Of a stretch of DNA of 64,000 nt, positions 10,601-23,000 are shown piece after piece. How positions within the stretch are numbered: the stretch's first letter is position 1; every line of letters begins with the position of its first letter. The notes under the pieces are model-generated. The model did no database searches, was not told where the DNA came from, and saw only the letters and a list, made by a program, of their open reading frames with translations. The position numbers were made by a program, and so were the translations under genes. Source of the DNA: Sindora glabra (lineage: Eukaryota > Streptophyta > Magnoliopsida > Fabales > Fabaceae); NCBI GenBank assembly GCA_020226215.1, contig CM035236.1, positions 49,475,057 to 49,539,056 of the forward strand, written 5' to 3'.

Positions 10601-13600
10601 ATAATATAAAGTACATATTTAAGATATAAGTGATGTAGGACATAATACTACTTATTTACTAACACTCCCCGTCAAGCTAGGCTATAGATATCAATCATGC
10701 CCAACTTGTTACAAATTTCATTAACCCGTATCCTTGAAAGAATTTTAGTAAATAGATCAACTAATTGCTCCCTAATTCTAATATATCTAAGACTGATAAC
10801 CCTTTCTTGTGACTTCTGTATAACAAAATGACAATCAACCTCCACATGCTTAATTCATTCATAAAAAATCAAGTTTGAAGTAATATAAATAGCAACTCGA
10901 TTGTCACACAATAATTGCATAATCCCATCAATTTTGATGCCAAGTTATTGAAGAAGGCAAACAACCTATATAAGTTCAGACATAGCATGAGTCACAACTC
11001 GATATTCAGACTTTGCACCGAAACCAAATACAACTGCTTGTTACTTACTTTTCCATAACACAAGATTTTCTCCAACAAACACATAATACCTAGAAGTAAA
11101 TCTCTGATTTATATGACACCCCTACCTAGTCTGCATCAGAAAAAGCCTCCGCTCTACAATGACCATAATTTTTATATAAAATTTCTCGACCAAGTATTTT
11201 CTTCAAATACTTCAAAATGTGTGAGAGCATCCCAATGAAAGTTCCTTGGAGAGTTCATAAACCAACTAACCACACTTAGTAGAAAAGCAATATCAAGCCT
11301 ACTTATAGTAAGGTAATTCAATTTTCCTACTAATATCCTATCCTGCTCAAGATCTACCAATATCCTATACCGCTCGGGATCTTCAAGTAACTCCTCATCT
11401 TCCGAATTAAGCTTAACATTTGTAATCATAGGTGTTTCACATGATTTAGCACCAATCATCCCTGTTTCTTTCAAGAGGTCAAGCACATATTTTCTTCAAG
11501 ACAAGAAAATCCCTTTCCTTCAAGACAAGAAAATCCTTTTCCTTCCTCAAGAAAATCCCTTTCCTTCCTTAAGGAATCTCAATACCTAAGAAAAACAGAA
11601 ATGCTTCTACATCTTTAGTTTAGAATTTATCTTGAAGAAAAGTTTTCAATTGTGAAATACCCAATTTGTTACTCCCTGTAATCACAATTTCGTCAACATA
11701 CACAAAAGAATACATCCTTAATTAAATTGCCTGTAAAACACAAGGATCATGATCACTTTTCTTTATTCCAAATTCTATCACCACTTCACTAAATCTTTCA
11801 AAACAAGCTTAAGGAGATTATTTCAATCCATATAATAATTTCTTCAAAGTTAGTACCTTCCCAGGCTCCCCCTGAGCAACAAACCCATATGGTTGCTCCA
11901 TATATACTTCTTCATGCAAATCTCCATGTAAAAAGGCATTTTTAACATTCAACTAGTAAAAAGATCAATTATTAGTAGCGGCAAGAAAGAAAAGCAATCG
12001 AACGAAAGTAATAATTTTGGTCACAAGGGAAAAAATCTCTGAGTAATCAACACCATAAGTCTGAGCATACCTTTTAACTACTAAACGTGCTTTTAAACAA
12101 GCAACAGAACCATCCGGATTCACTTTCACAATAAATACCCATTTGCAACCAATGAATTGTTTACTATCAAGTAAAAACACAAGATCCCATGTTTGATTTG
12201 CTTCAAGAGCTGTCCTTTCTTCCTCCATAGCAGCATGTCAACCATCATGAGAAAGAGTTTCGAAACATGACTTAGGAACAATAAATGTCTAAAAAAGCAA
12301 TAAACGATCAAGAAGAAGCAAGTAAAGAAGAATAAGACACAGTTGGAAATGGAATAAGAGTGGATAGAGTTACCTTTTTGAGTACAGGTACGGATACCTT
12401 TTCGGTGAGCAATAGGTAGATCCAAATCAGAAGATACAGAAGAAGGATCTGATGAGGAAGAAACAAGTAGGAGAGATGAAGCTAGAGGAAGAAACAAGTA
12501 AGAGAGATGAAGCTAATGGATCGTTTGAAATGAATTCTTGATTAGATGTTGGTGGCTTATCTGGTGAAAGAACTACTGGTGGTACCTGTACTTTACAAGA
12601 ATAAACATATTTAATAGGAAGTCGAACCTAATTCTGTTATGGAAGAACTTGTGAATCTTGTGAAGGAAAAGATACAAAGAAGTATTCATCGTGTTCTGAA
12701 TCTAACAAGGTGGAGGAAAATGGAGAAGGCCCAATAATAGGGTAAATTCAAAAAATATAACATCAAAAGATACAATGTAACGATTTAAGTCAAGAGAAAA
12801 GCACTTATGACCTTATTGAGTATGAGAATATCCAATAAAAACACACTTCAAAGACCAAGGATCTAATTTGAATACCTAAGGACAATTATCATGAACAAAA
12901 CATGTGCACCCAAGAATATGTAAGGAATAGGAAATAAGAACTTAGAGGGAAACAAAGTAAAAAAGGATTTGATTTATCAAGAAACAGGTTGTAAAAATTG
13001 CATTTGCCCAAAAAACTTTAGGAACTTTCATTTGAAATAAAAGGATATGAGAAACTTCTATTAAATGTCGATTTTTCCATTCAGCTATTCCATTTTGTTG
13101 TGGAATAACAACATAGAAAAACTAATAAATTATACCATGGTGGGACAAATAAGCTGAAAACTATGCAAAAAAATACTCCTCAAATTATTACTTCGGAAAT
13201 TACAAATAATTGTGTGAAACTGATTTGTAACTTCAACATAAGAAGTACAAAAAATATTTAACTCTAAATGATTTTTCATTAGATAGAGCCAAGTTATTCT
13301 AGAATGATCATCCACAAAAGACACAAAATAACAAAAATCATATTTTGAAACAACTGGATAAGGTCTCCAAATATCTAAATGTACTAACTCAAATGGGGAT
13401 GAAACTCACTTATTAATTTTAGGGACATAGGATTAAAATGCTATTTAGCAAATTAACAAAATTCACAGTCTAAATGAGAAATTTATTTTAAGTTAGGATG
13501 TAACTCTTGTAAAGATGTCAATGAAGGGTGACCAAAATGACAATGCAACTGATGTGGAGTAGAGGTAGCAACAGCAGTAATCGATTGATTAACTTTATCA

Positions 13601-16600
13601 TCCAATATATACAATCCCCCAAATTCATATCTCCTATTCAAAATTTTCTTTATCAATAGATCCTGAAATACACAATAATCAAGAAAGAAGAAAAGATCAC
13701 AATTATAAGAACATGTAATTTGGTTGACTGAAAGTAAATTAAATAGGAAGTTTGGGAGACACAAAACATTGGACAAGGAGATATCAAAAGTGACATTAAC
13801 TATACCACTTCCAATAATAGAAGTAATAGACCCATTAGCTAAACTAACACAAGAAGGATTAGACATTAAAGGAAGACACAATTCCTGTTTAACCCGTCAT
13901 ATGATCAATGGCTCCAGAATCAATGACCCATTTGGAATTGGAATTGGAATTGGAATTGGAATTGAAATTGAAATTGAAATTGAAATTGGAAAGACATATA
14001 ATAGGATTACCTGTTTAAACTATTGTGACAATGAGTGGTGACTGTAAAGAGGCCTTCAATTGCAAATACTTAGCATATTCACTATCAGATAGTAGTTTAC
14101 CATTATTTTTTTATCGTTCTAAATTATTAGAACCCCCAAACTTGCTTGTCAAACCAAAACCAGTATCCATGATGATTAAACTTATCCACCAGTAAATTAA
14201 AAAACCAAAAAATAGAAAACACCACTTGCAATCACAGAATCACAAAGCCAACCTCTCAGAACAATTTAGTGACCTCTAAAACAGCACCAGATTGGAGATC
14301 ACTGCTGTCCGAGCACGCACGCACTGCCACACGCCGTCGAACTCCCCTACACATGGTCTTCACGCTCCGCTCCCCCTGGATCGCCTCACCGCGATCTGTA
14401 ATTTGGTGTGCCTAGATCCTCCTTCTGATGATTGGAACTCCCTCACCGACACCAAATAGCACTGCTGGTCTCCTCCACCACCGTATACTACCACCAAACA
14501 ATGCCTCCAAGGTCTAGGCTTCCACTAATAAGTGGCTTAAATTGCTGCCAACCCCACCATGACCTTAGTCATGCATAAAAAAATAAAAAGAAAGGGAGGA
14601 AAAGAGAGAGAAAGAGCTGGGTTATTTCTATCTTTTTTTTGTTTTTTTGGTTGATTAGGATGGAAGAAGGATACCTAAAAAGCTCTAGATACCATGTTAA
14701 TTAGAGGAAAATTTGTAATGCCATATTCTCAATCGAATTAGGCAGTCACTATATATAATATAATACAGAGCACATATTATAAAATATAAGTGATGTGAAC
14801 CATAATACTACTTATCTACTAACAATTTTCTCTAAATTATTTGCCTCTTAAATACAAATAAAAATAGTGAGGAAGCTCAACATTAGCAATCATCAAGCCA
14901 CATCAATAAAGCATTGTCCACTTATGTAGGTTACTAATGGAACTTGATGAAAAAGTGACAGGTTGTATCTAATTTAAAAAAAAAAAGTATAAGCACTCAA
15001 TTTAAAATATTTAAATTATAAGAACATAATTAGACTTGGAATGAAATAAGGAGAAGAAAAGTAATTCAACCTTTATTATAACATAGTAGAAAGGGCAAGA
15101 TACTACCTAAAATTCAAATTTTATTTGATTATTTATTTATGGAAGTTAATATTTCTCGTAAAACATTTGTAGCTTTAACTTGAAAAAAATTATAAAGGAG
15201 AGGATCCAAAATGCATTAAAAAAGGACAGAAAAATGAAAATAGAGGAGGGAAAAAAAGACTGAGATATATAGACAAGTGGTGCAACAAGCAAAACACTTT
15301 TAGAATTAACTTCCTAAGCATACTTTAGAGGTGCAAACACAAGAATAGAGAACTTACAGGGGAGCAACATTCTCATTCTTAACAAAAAATAATACCTTCC
15401 CCTCTACTGCTACTGCTTTGTTCAGACCCTCTGACAGAAAGTCGATAGTAGCTCTTTTATATGATGAGTTTACTTGCACAGGATGGTAACAGTGAATCTC
15501 TTCAGTGTATTATATAATATATCACAAAAAAATAAAAATAAAAATAGAAGCAAAAAGACAGAATCAACCAAATCTTAAATGAACCATGAAATGAAAACTC
15601 TAGTTGAGAAGGTAGCTTACAATCAATAGCAGCCAAAGATGAGGCCAAAGATGCCATCCGCTTAGCTCTTACATGTCCCTGAATAAAAATCCTATATTAA
15701 CCAGCTGATTCTCTGTCAAAATCAGGTGCTGACTACATTGGTATTGACAAAGATTTTACTTAAATTGTAAAGTGACATTTTGTTTAGCTTCAGGGTTGAC
15801 ATAGAATTTCTTGCCTTTCATCCCCCTTTAGGGAAGAAAGGTTTGAGAGAAAGGGCAGAAAAGTGGGAATTTGCCAAAAGGTTTGAGAGAAAGGGCAGAA
15901 AAGTGGGAATTTGCCAAATTATGCCTTTCAATAACTCCTCTGTAGTAGGAAACTATCATATCAAAAGCTTCAAAAAATTATGGAAGTAATCAACCAGTTT
16001 TATAGAACTATTCCTAGCCATGGAAGAATTCATTACCCTCACAAGATTATCCAGCTTATCAAGTAGGTTGACTATCTTCTGAACCTCATCTGCAGCATTG
16101 AGACCTGGATCCTTTAAGGCAGCAGCTTCAAAACCACTAAGGGCCCTCCCATAGTTCTCTAAATATTTGTTGACCTATAAGAAAGCTATTTAGATGAACA
16201 TACAAAACCTGAAACAAAATGCATTCTTTATGCATATGCAAACCATGCAACCAATATGATTTTTATACTTATTGTTAAGAGTAATAATTCATTGATTGAG
16301 GAAAGAAGCTATCGAGGAAAATGAGGATCAAAGAACTTCGAAAAAGAGGGGAAAAAGCTAGAGAGACAAGAAGCCAAGACAGCAAAAGCAAAACACAACT
16401 CCGAGATAAATGGCTCTCCTCTCTGTCTGCAAATCCAGAAGGAAACTCTCTGGAGAGACCATGACCATGGCCTATGCACCACAAAGGAACCAGAAACAAC
16501 CTTATCCCTAGCAAATGAAGACACAAGCACTTCCTTATGAAGATCCAACCCTTCCTCTCTAGGTAAAGACTACAAGGAATAACAAACCTAGCACACTGCT

Positions 16601-19600
16601 TTAGCATCCTTAGTTCCTCGAAAACCTTTGAACTTGCAGAGTTGAGAGTTATAGATATGATACCAAAAAAGCAGTACAACATGCAATATGAAGTTTTGAA
16701 CCATATAAAATTGGATCCACAAATGATAGAGGGAAAAAACACTGTTGAGTATTCAGCTAGGATTTAGAAGGACAAAGAACAGAGAGAAGTTATATAATTT
16801 AGGGGGGAAACAGTGATATATTATTAGAGCCTGAATCGTTACATTAGACTCAACCCTAATTCTCTGTTCATATAAAGCTACTAATAAACATAAAGGACTC
16901 TAATATCCTAAGACTTTCGGTGCAAGATAAGCAAGATTAAATCCAGTATCAATGATAATCAATCTAGGATATTCCTTAATATAATATGATCAATCCAAGA
17001 TAATTTACTAATATATTCTAACACTCCCTCAAGTTGAAGCTTGTTACATATATTTGAATTCCAAAAAACAAAATGTAATAAAACATAACTAAAGAGAAAT
17101 TGATAAACTTCAGGTACAGCTTGTAAACTCCCCCCCCCCCAACGGAAACATTCACAAACCCCAAATCCTTAGTAGAATTACCAACAGCTTCCAGAAGTCC
17201 TCTGCTAGCTTCCCTTGAGCCACTCCCTCAGCTTCCAAGCCAAAAACCTCAATACCTATGGTTCATAGCTTCCAAAAGTGTCCTTGACTTCCTAGTCAAA
17301 TGCACCAACACCAATGGTTGGACATAGCTTCCAAAAGTCTCTTTAAGTTCCTAACCAAATACACAAACACCTTTCACAAACCAATCCAATGCTAAGCTGG
17401 CAAAAATAGTAGTCTTCTTAACCACCCTAAACCGAGAATAACCTTGCCAAATCAGACCTATAAAGACACAAGTCCCCAATCAGTGCTCCAAATCACACGA
17501 AGACATCCAAAACCAATGTTCTAAACCACCAACGCCAAACGTGCATAGCACCAAACAGACCTATGCAACCACAAGTCGCTAAACAGTGTCCCAAATCACA
17601 ACTCCACTAACCCAGCAATGAACTCTAGTGGACTACATAGCAAACTCTAATGTCAACATACTGAAGAACACAACCACAGATCTTTAAGCCAAATACCACA
17701 CTACTACATGAAACATCATTGATTTCAAGCCAAAGTCTACCAAATTTGAACTCAATCCTCAAAGCAGCAACAAAATTCATCCTAATGACAGCAATTGTAA
17801 ACTTAATTTTTTTCCTCATCAAAACTTAAAAAACTCACTCAAAAAATAAATGAATCTAAATTCTACATGATTAGCACTCTAACCTCTTTGAGGTTGCCAT
17901 AGATTCATGGTGGATGGTACCACTCTAATACTATGCTGAGAAATATAGTTAGGATCTAGAGGGAGAAAGAATAGAGATAAGCTATATAATTTAGGGGGGA
18001 AACAGTGTATTATTTAACTGAACAGAGACTAAATTGTTACATTAGACTCAACCCTAATTCTTTATTTATATAGAACCACTAATAAACATAAAGGATTCTC
18101 ATATCCTAAGAATTTGGGGGGCAAGACAAACAAGCCCATAACTTAATCTAGAATCCAATATCAATGATAATCAATCTAGGATATTCCCTAATATAACAAT
18201 GAATCCAAGATAATTTACCAATATATTCTAACAAACACAATCTTAGCTTAGATGGTATTACTAAAGATATGGTCTGGAATATAGGAATGGGACAATAATA
18301 TCAAATAATCCATGTAGCTAACCATATAATGGAAATTGGAAAAGGGCTTGGTCATCATTGCTGTAGTAAAATCTAGAGGCCAACAAGAGGTGGAGGAATG
18401 CTGACAGAAAAAGGACCAAAGAAATATTAACAGAAAAGCCTAAGCCATCAAAGCAACCCAACCCTTCAAAACTTTCATAAAAACATTGCAGTCAATCATC
18501 TAGCTCTTCTAATTCACATGTTTCTTAACACAGACTGCCGTCAACGAAGTCCACAAGCACAACAAGCTGAATACACCTCCAACACATATTTAAGAGACCT
18601 TGGTGGGCATATCTCCCATATACTACAACTGGTATAAGCATATATTTGGAACATCAAATGATGATCATAAAAGGTCAACAAGAAGTGAGTGGCAAAAAAA
18701 AAAAAGGAAAAAGATCCTACATCAATCTGCAATGCTATTGAAATGGAGACGGAACCATAATAATGTAACAGAAACAATAATGACCTGTTTTCTACATTTT
18801 CAGATTCATAAAGCAATTATATCATTACACATTAATTTTCTTTTCCTTCTTAAAGTGTTGCTGCCCAAGCTCCAAGCATCATATACAAGATCTTTTAGCC
18901 ATCAGAAAAGAATATGGTAGGATCTGCCTGAATCAACTTTACATGAAGCAGCAAACTTCATGTAAATTCAAACAGATAATGTATCAGAGGAACAAAGCAT
19001 GGCTCTCTTTTCATGAATTTTCAGCAAAATAAGAACTTTGATAGAACTAAAGCAGCAGTTTCAAAAAGAAGCCAATTTAGGGTCTAGCCCTTCATTTGTT
19101 CCTTCAGTCTTATCCTTTAAAACATGAGTATGCTGCTCCAACCAAACACACCATAGCATTACAGACGGTAAAGATCATTATCATCATTCCCATCCCTCCT
19201 TGATTCAAAAACCTCAAATTAAATACAGCAAAAGCTCTCCCAAAGCCTGTGAACAGCTTAAAAATTTAAAACAACTCAGTGTTACTTTGAAAAGTCTGTA
19301 TACAGAATTACTATGTCTATCCACCTGCCATAACTTAACATCATTCTGATTAAATACTCCAGAATAAATAAAATCTTGGACCGTAGAGGGGAAGTTAGAC
19401 CTTTAGAAAAGATTGAGATAGTGACATTGCCAATTGTTAGGGATACAGAGAATGAATAATATATAAAGGAAGAGAAACTCTCAAATTTGAAGACCAGTCT
19501 CTTCTCTCTTCTATAAGATAGCACAAAGCAAATACAGATAACAGGAGCAAAAATCAACTTACAGTGGCACTATTATAATACAGATCTGGATTGGACTTCA

Positions 19601-20018
19601 TTCTTTCATCTTTCTCCTGGTATATCACCAAAAATTAGGTCTTCCACATTGGTAAGAGAAAAGCCTATAGTTCACACAAAATTAAAATTTGGGATAATCT
19701 GTACACACGAGTATGATAAAAAATTAGCACATACAAATCTCTATCACGAAAAAAAATAAAATAAAATAAAAAAACAAACTTCTTTTGTATGCACATGTTA
19801 CAGTTAAAGATCCTTAATTCTTCCCCTTCATACTCACAGCATTTTGATACGCTTTTAAAGAATGCAGAAGTTTGTTATGATCCCAAGCTCCAGTGACAAA
19901 AAAACTTGTAAGGCATGCATTTCCAAGATTATCTGTCAACAAAATCACACTATGTCAGAAAATACAGATTTTACAGCTTATATTCCAAAATGACAATAAA
20001 AAAAGGATTTTTTTTTTT

Positions 20019-20049
<31 letters not shown>

Positions 20050-23000
20050 GGAGGGGTGGGGTCAGCAGGGGGAGTGCGAGACAATGATCAAAATTAATGG
20101 TCATATTAATTTCAAGGGTACATTGTTCAGGAAGTCATGGAAAACTAATTTGAAGGGCAAACAAATAAATGCAACAGGTTCAACCATTGAGAAAAATAAC
20201 ACATGTTAATGTAACAAGTTGTTTTTATAGTAAAAACATAACAAGTATACAAAAAATTACAATAGTTTTCCCCAAGGTCTACATGACAACATATGTGCTC
20301 ATTGCAACAACGATTCTGAGCATAGAGAGGAGATAATTTTCATGATGACACTCAAATCAAGTCATCAAAGAGACATTAAATTTTAAAAGATTGTCAACCC
20401 CAGATATTTGAAACCTTATTCAGTACCAAATTAAGATTTATGTTTTATATGTTATAAATTTAAAATTAATCTTACACCAAGAATTCCCATCCTTGACATC
20501 CAAAGTGATAGCTTCCTTGGCATGCTGAATGCTTTCCTCAACAAGTTCTGCCTGATTCTCAGCACCTGTGAAGGAAGACTCATAGTAAGCATAGTTAAAT
20601 GCATAACAAAACAAACCAAAGAAAAAGATCTGCAGCACAAGAATACTCTACACTTCAACAGCAAAAGTTTCTTTCGCAGTACCATTTTAATTATAACTTT
20701 CCATTTTACACAATTTGGTGCCCAACCCTATATACATGAAAACAGTTCGTTAAGTATTGACCAGACCAGAACAATGGCCAGTTCACTGCTATAAGTTCTC
20801 ATGAAATTGGCTGGTCCAACTTTGTTCTTAAACAGTGCATGTTATGCAAATTTCCTTTATGATGCATGCACATTATCCTTAAGAATTAAAAAAGGAAGAG
20901 AAAACAAGATCTCACAGCTCAGTAATATTCACTGCAGCTTGATTAGCACATGAAAAAAAAAAAAAAAAACACTGTAAGGAGCCGTTTGATTTAACTAAGG
21001 AAAGGAAAAGGAATCAACAAAGAAAAATGAGGAGAAATGGTTATCCCATGATTACTTGTTTTATTTTATTCAAATAAGAAAGGGAGTTGAGTTCTTCTAA
21101 TTCACTTTGTTAACAATTGTTACACTGAAAAAAATAATTTACTTTTAATTATTATTAAATAATTATTATAATTATTAATTATTAATGTTATTTTAATATT
21201 ACCGATATTTTATTATTTACTATTATTTATTTTATTTACTAATATTTACTAACAATTATTTAATATTAAATAATTGTATTTAATTAATATTATCTCCATT
21301 ATTAGTTTTAGCATTATTTATTTACTAATATCATTAATATTTCTTATTATTTGATCGAATTATATTACTATTCTTATTTTTACTTTTATTATTATTGTAT
21401 AATTATTATCATTATTTATATTACTTATTAGTATTTATAAATGTTAATTTATTATTATTAATTATTTTATTATCTTTATGATTATTTACTATTATCATTG
21501 CTATTATTAATTATTATTTAATATTTATTTTTAATTTTATTTTTTATCTTTTTATAATAATTTTATTATTATTATTGAATGATAAAGAATGGGGGAATCA
21601 AATTCCCTAAGAAATTGGAAAGAGTTGTCATTCTCTTATTCGGAAAAATCCTATTAAAAGAAAATGGGAGAAGAGAAAGATTTTTTCCTCTTTTTTTTTT
21701 TTTTTTTTGGGGGGGGGGGTGAACTAAACGCATACAAAGAAAATGAGAATTTACTATTTCCTTTTCCTTTTCTAATTACCCCTATCTAAATGGCTCATAA
21801 AGGTGTAAACCTTTTGAAATCCATATCTTGTGTTATTTTCCAAAGCCACAAGCACGATCAAGATCATTGCTACAGCAGTTTCCTATAACTGGAAAATAGC
21901 AAACTACAATCTATTTGAATAAATAATTCCGTCATTCAATTATAAACATTTAAGGATCATGAGCCCACTTCTTCAATAAATAAGAGTAAAAATTCTTCCA
22001 GCATGCTACATTAGCAAGTATATTTGAGCTAATCCACTCTAAAATCAACAAATCTGAAAAAGAAGTGTGTAGATGACTGACATCAAGATAAAGGGCCTAA
22101 TGCTGAATGCTAGTGCTCCATCATATAATAGCAAGAAATGCTAAAAGAAATGTTCAATGACCAAACCCGCAACAAATAGCTCAATCGGTACCAACCTTGG
22201 TTGTAAGACCAGGTGTGTAAGCAGGGTTGGGGTTTCGATTTGCATAAATCCCCATTCCCCATTTCCCTGCAGACCTTGGCCTCCTCATATTACCAAAATA
22301 GGTACAATGGCCAATCGCCAAGGAAGCCAGAGCAAGTAAAATAAAAATAAAAATAACAATACTTAAAAAATAGAAAAACATAAACGAGTCCCTTACCTTG
22401 AGACATTCTTCTTTTAAGCATTGATAATTGACAAAGAATCTTCTTGTTAGGCCCCTGCACACACAAGCAATATCCGTCATACATTAACAATACATTAATT
22501 TCAACCAGACCGGAGACAAACTGAGGCACAGGACAGAAATGTTATGTGCTCCAAAAACATCTTCCTAATTTTTATTAAAATTTAAAAAATCTTCACTGCC
22601 TCCCCCTGATCTCGCAAGAATAAATTCCTTCTCCAAAAAATTTATTCTATATAGATTCCAAATCTAGTAATATAGAATTTAAAAGTGTGAAGATGCTGTC
22701 TCAAACCTATGGAAAAGGAACCCTTCTTGAACCATTTAAGAAGCAACATAACCACAGAGTGCTACTATACAGAAAAAACAATTTCAGTGTAATATGACAT
22801 GAATATCATTGCAGCCACTAGATAGAAATGTGATAGGTACTAATATTAGATTGACATTATTGTGTTGATAAGTCCACATCAGTCGTAAATGGATGCTTGC
22901 TATAACTATTCAACTAATGTGGTATTTTCACACAGTGAAATAACTGATAAGCATGAAAAAAACAATTGCAAATGTTGCAAAGTCATTTTTCAGACCATCA

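Larger units (their letters stand above)
8955..14824 (-). mobile_element. Copia element A in intron 10 (minus orientation, TSD ATTTT)
   Basis: LTR1 (5' on the minus strand) is 14695-14824 (130 bases, TG...CA). LTR2 is split: 8955-9015 and 10597-10664. Perfect 5-bp target duplications ATTTT flank it at 8950-8954 and 14825-14829. Next to the 5' LTR is a primer-binding-like TGGTATCTAGAGC (complement of the initiator-tRNA type site, about 14681-14694); next to the 3' LTR is a purine tract (complement of CTCCCCGTCAAGC). Pol pieces in minus order: protease, GAG-pre-integrase, integrase, RT, RNase H. Gag is missing or unrecognisable, and pol has stops and shifts, so it is dead. LTRs differ at roughly 13% by eye. 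Without the nested element it is about 4.3 kb. Confidence 0.9.
8713..15064. mobile_element. MITE in intron 10, split by a Copia insertion
   Basis: The two sides of the Copia element are arms of one inverted repeat. On the left, 8740-8870 contains ACATCCCTACAATTTAAAAG, then TTGGATACTCTGTCACTTTC and CCATTAGTAAGCTGCATA. Read on the minus strand, 14900-15060 contains matching sequence in the same order (TTAGATACAACCTGTCACTTT, CCATTAGTAACCTACATA). The arms are 8713-8949 and 14830-15064, so the MITE was about 470-480 bases before the insertion. Outer ends are approximate and its own target duplication was not found. Confidence 0.65.

Noticed and set aside
13724..14041. Plus-strand open frame with Gly-Ile repeats
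   Set aside because: It is antisense to the Copia A protease region, and the Gly-Ile run comes from the hexanucleotide microsatellite.
16275..16742. Minus-strand open frame of 155 codons in intron 7
   Set aside because: No domain recognised, lies between exon 8 and an LTR element, and the text is rich in Phe, Leu and Ser as expected of intron sequence.
19893..20209. Open frames with poly-Phe and poly-Gly runs
   Set aside because: Produced by the T21-G23 tract; no protein similarity.
20438..20794. Several overlapping open frames around exon 5
   Set aside because: Shadows of TTC5 exon 5 (20476-20565) extended into introns.
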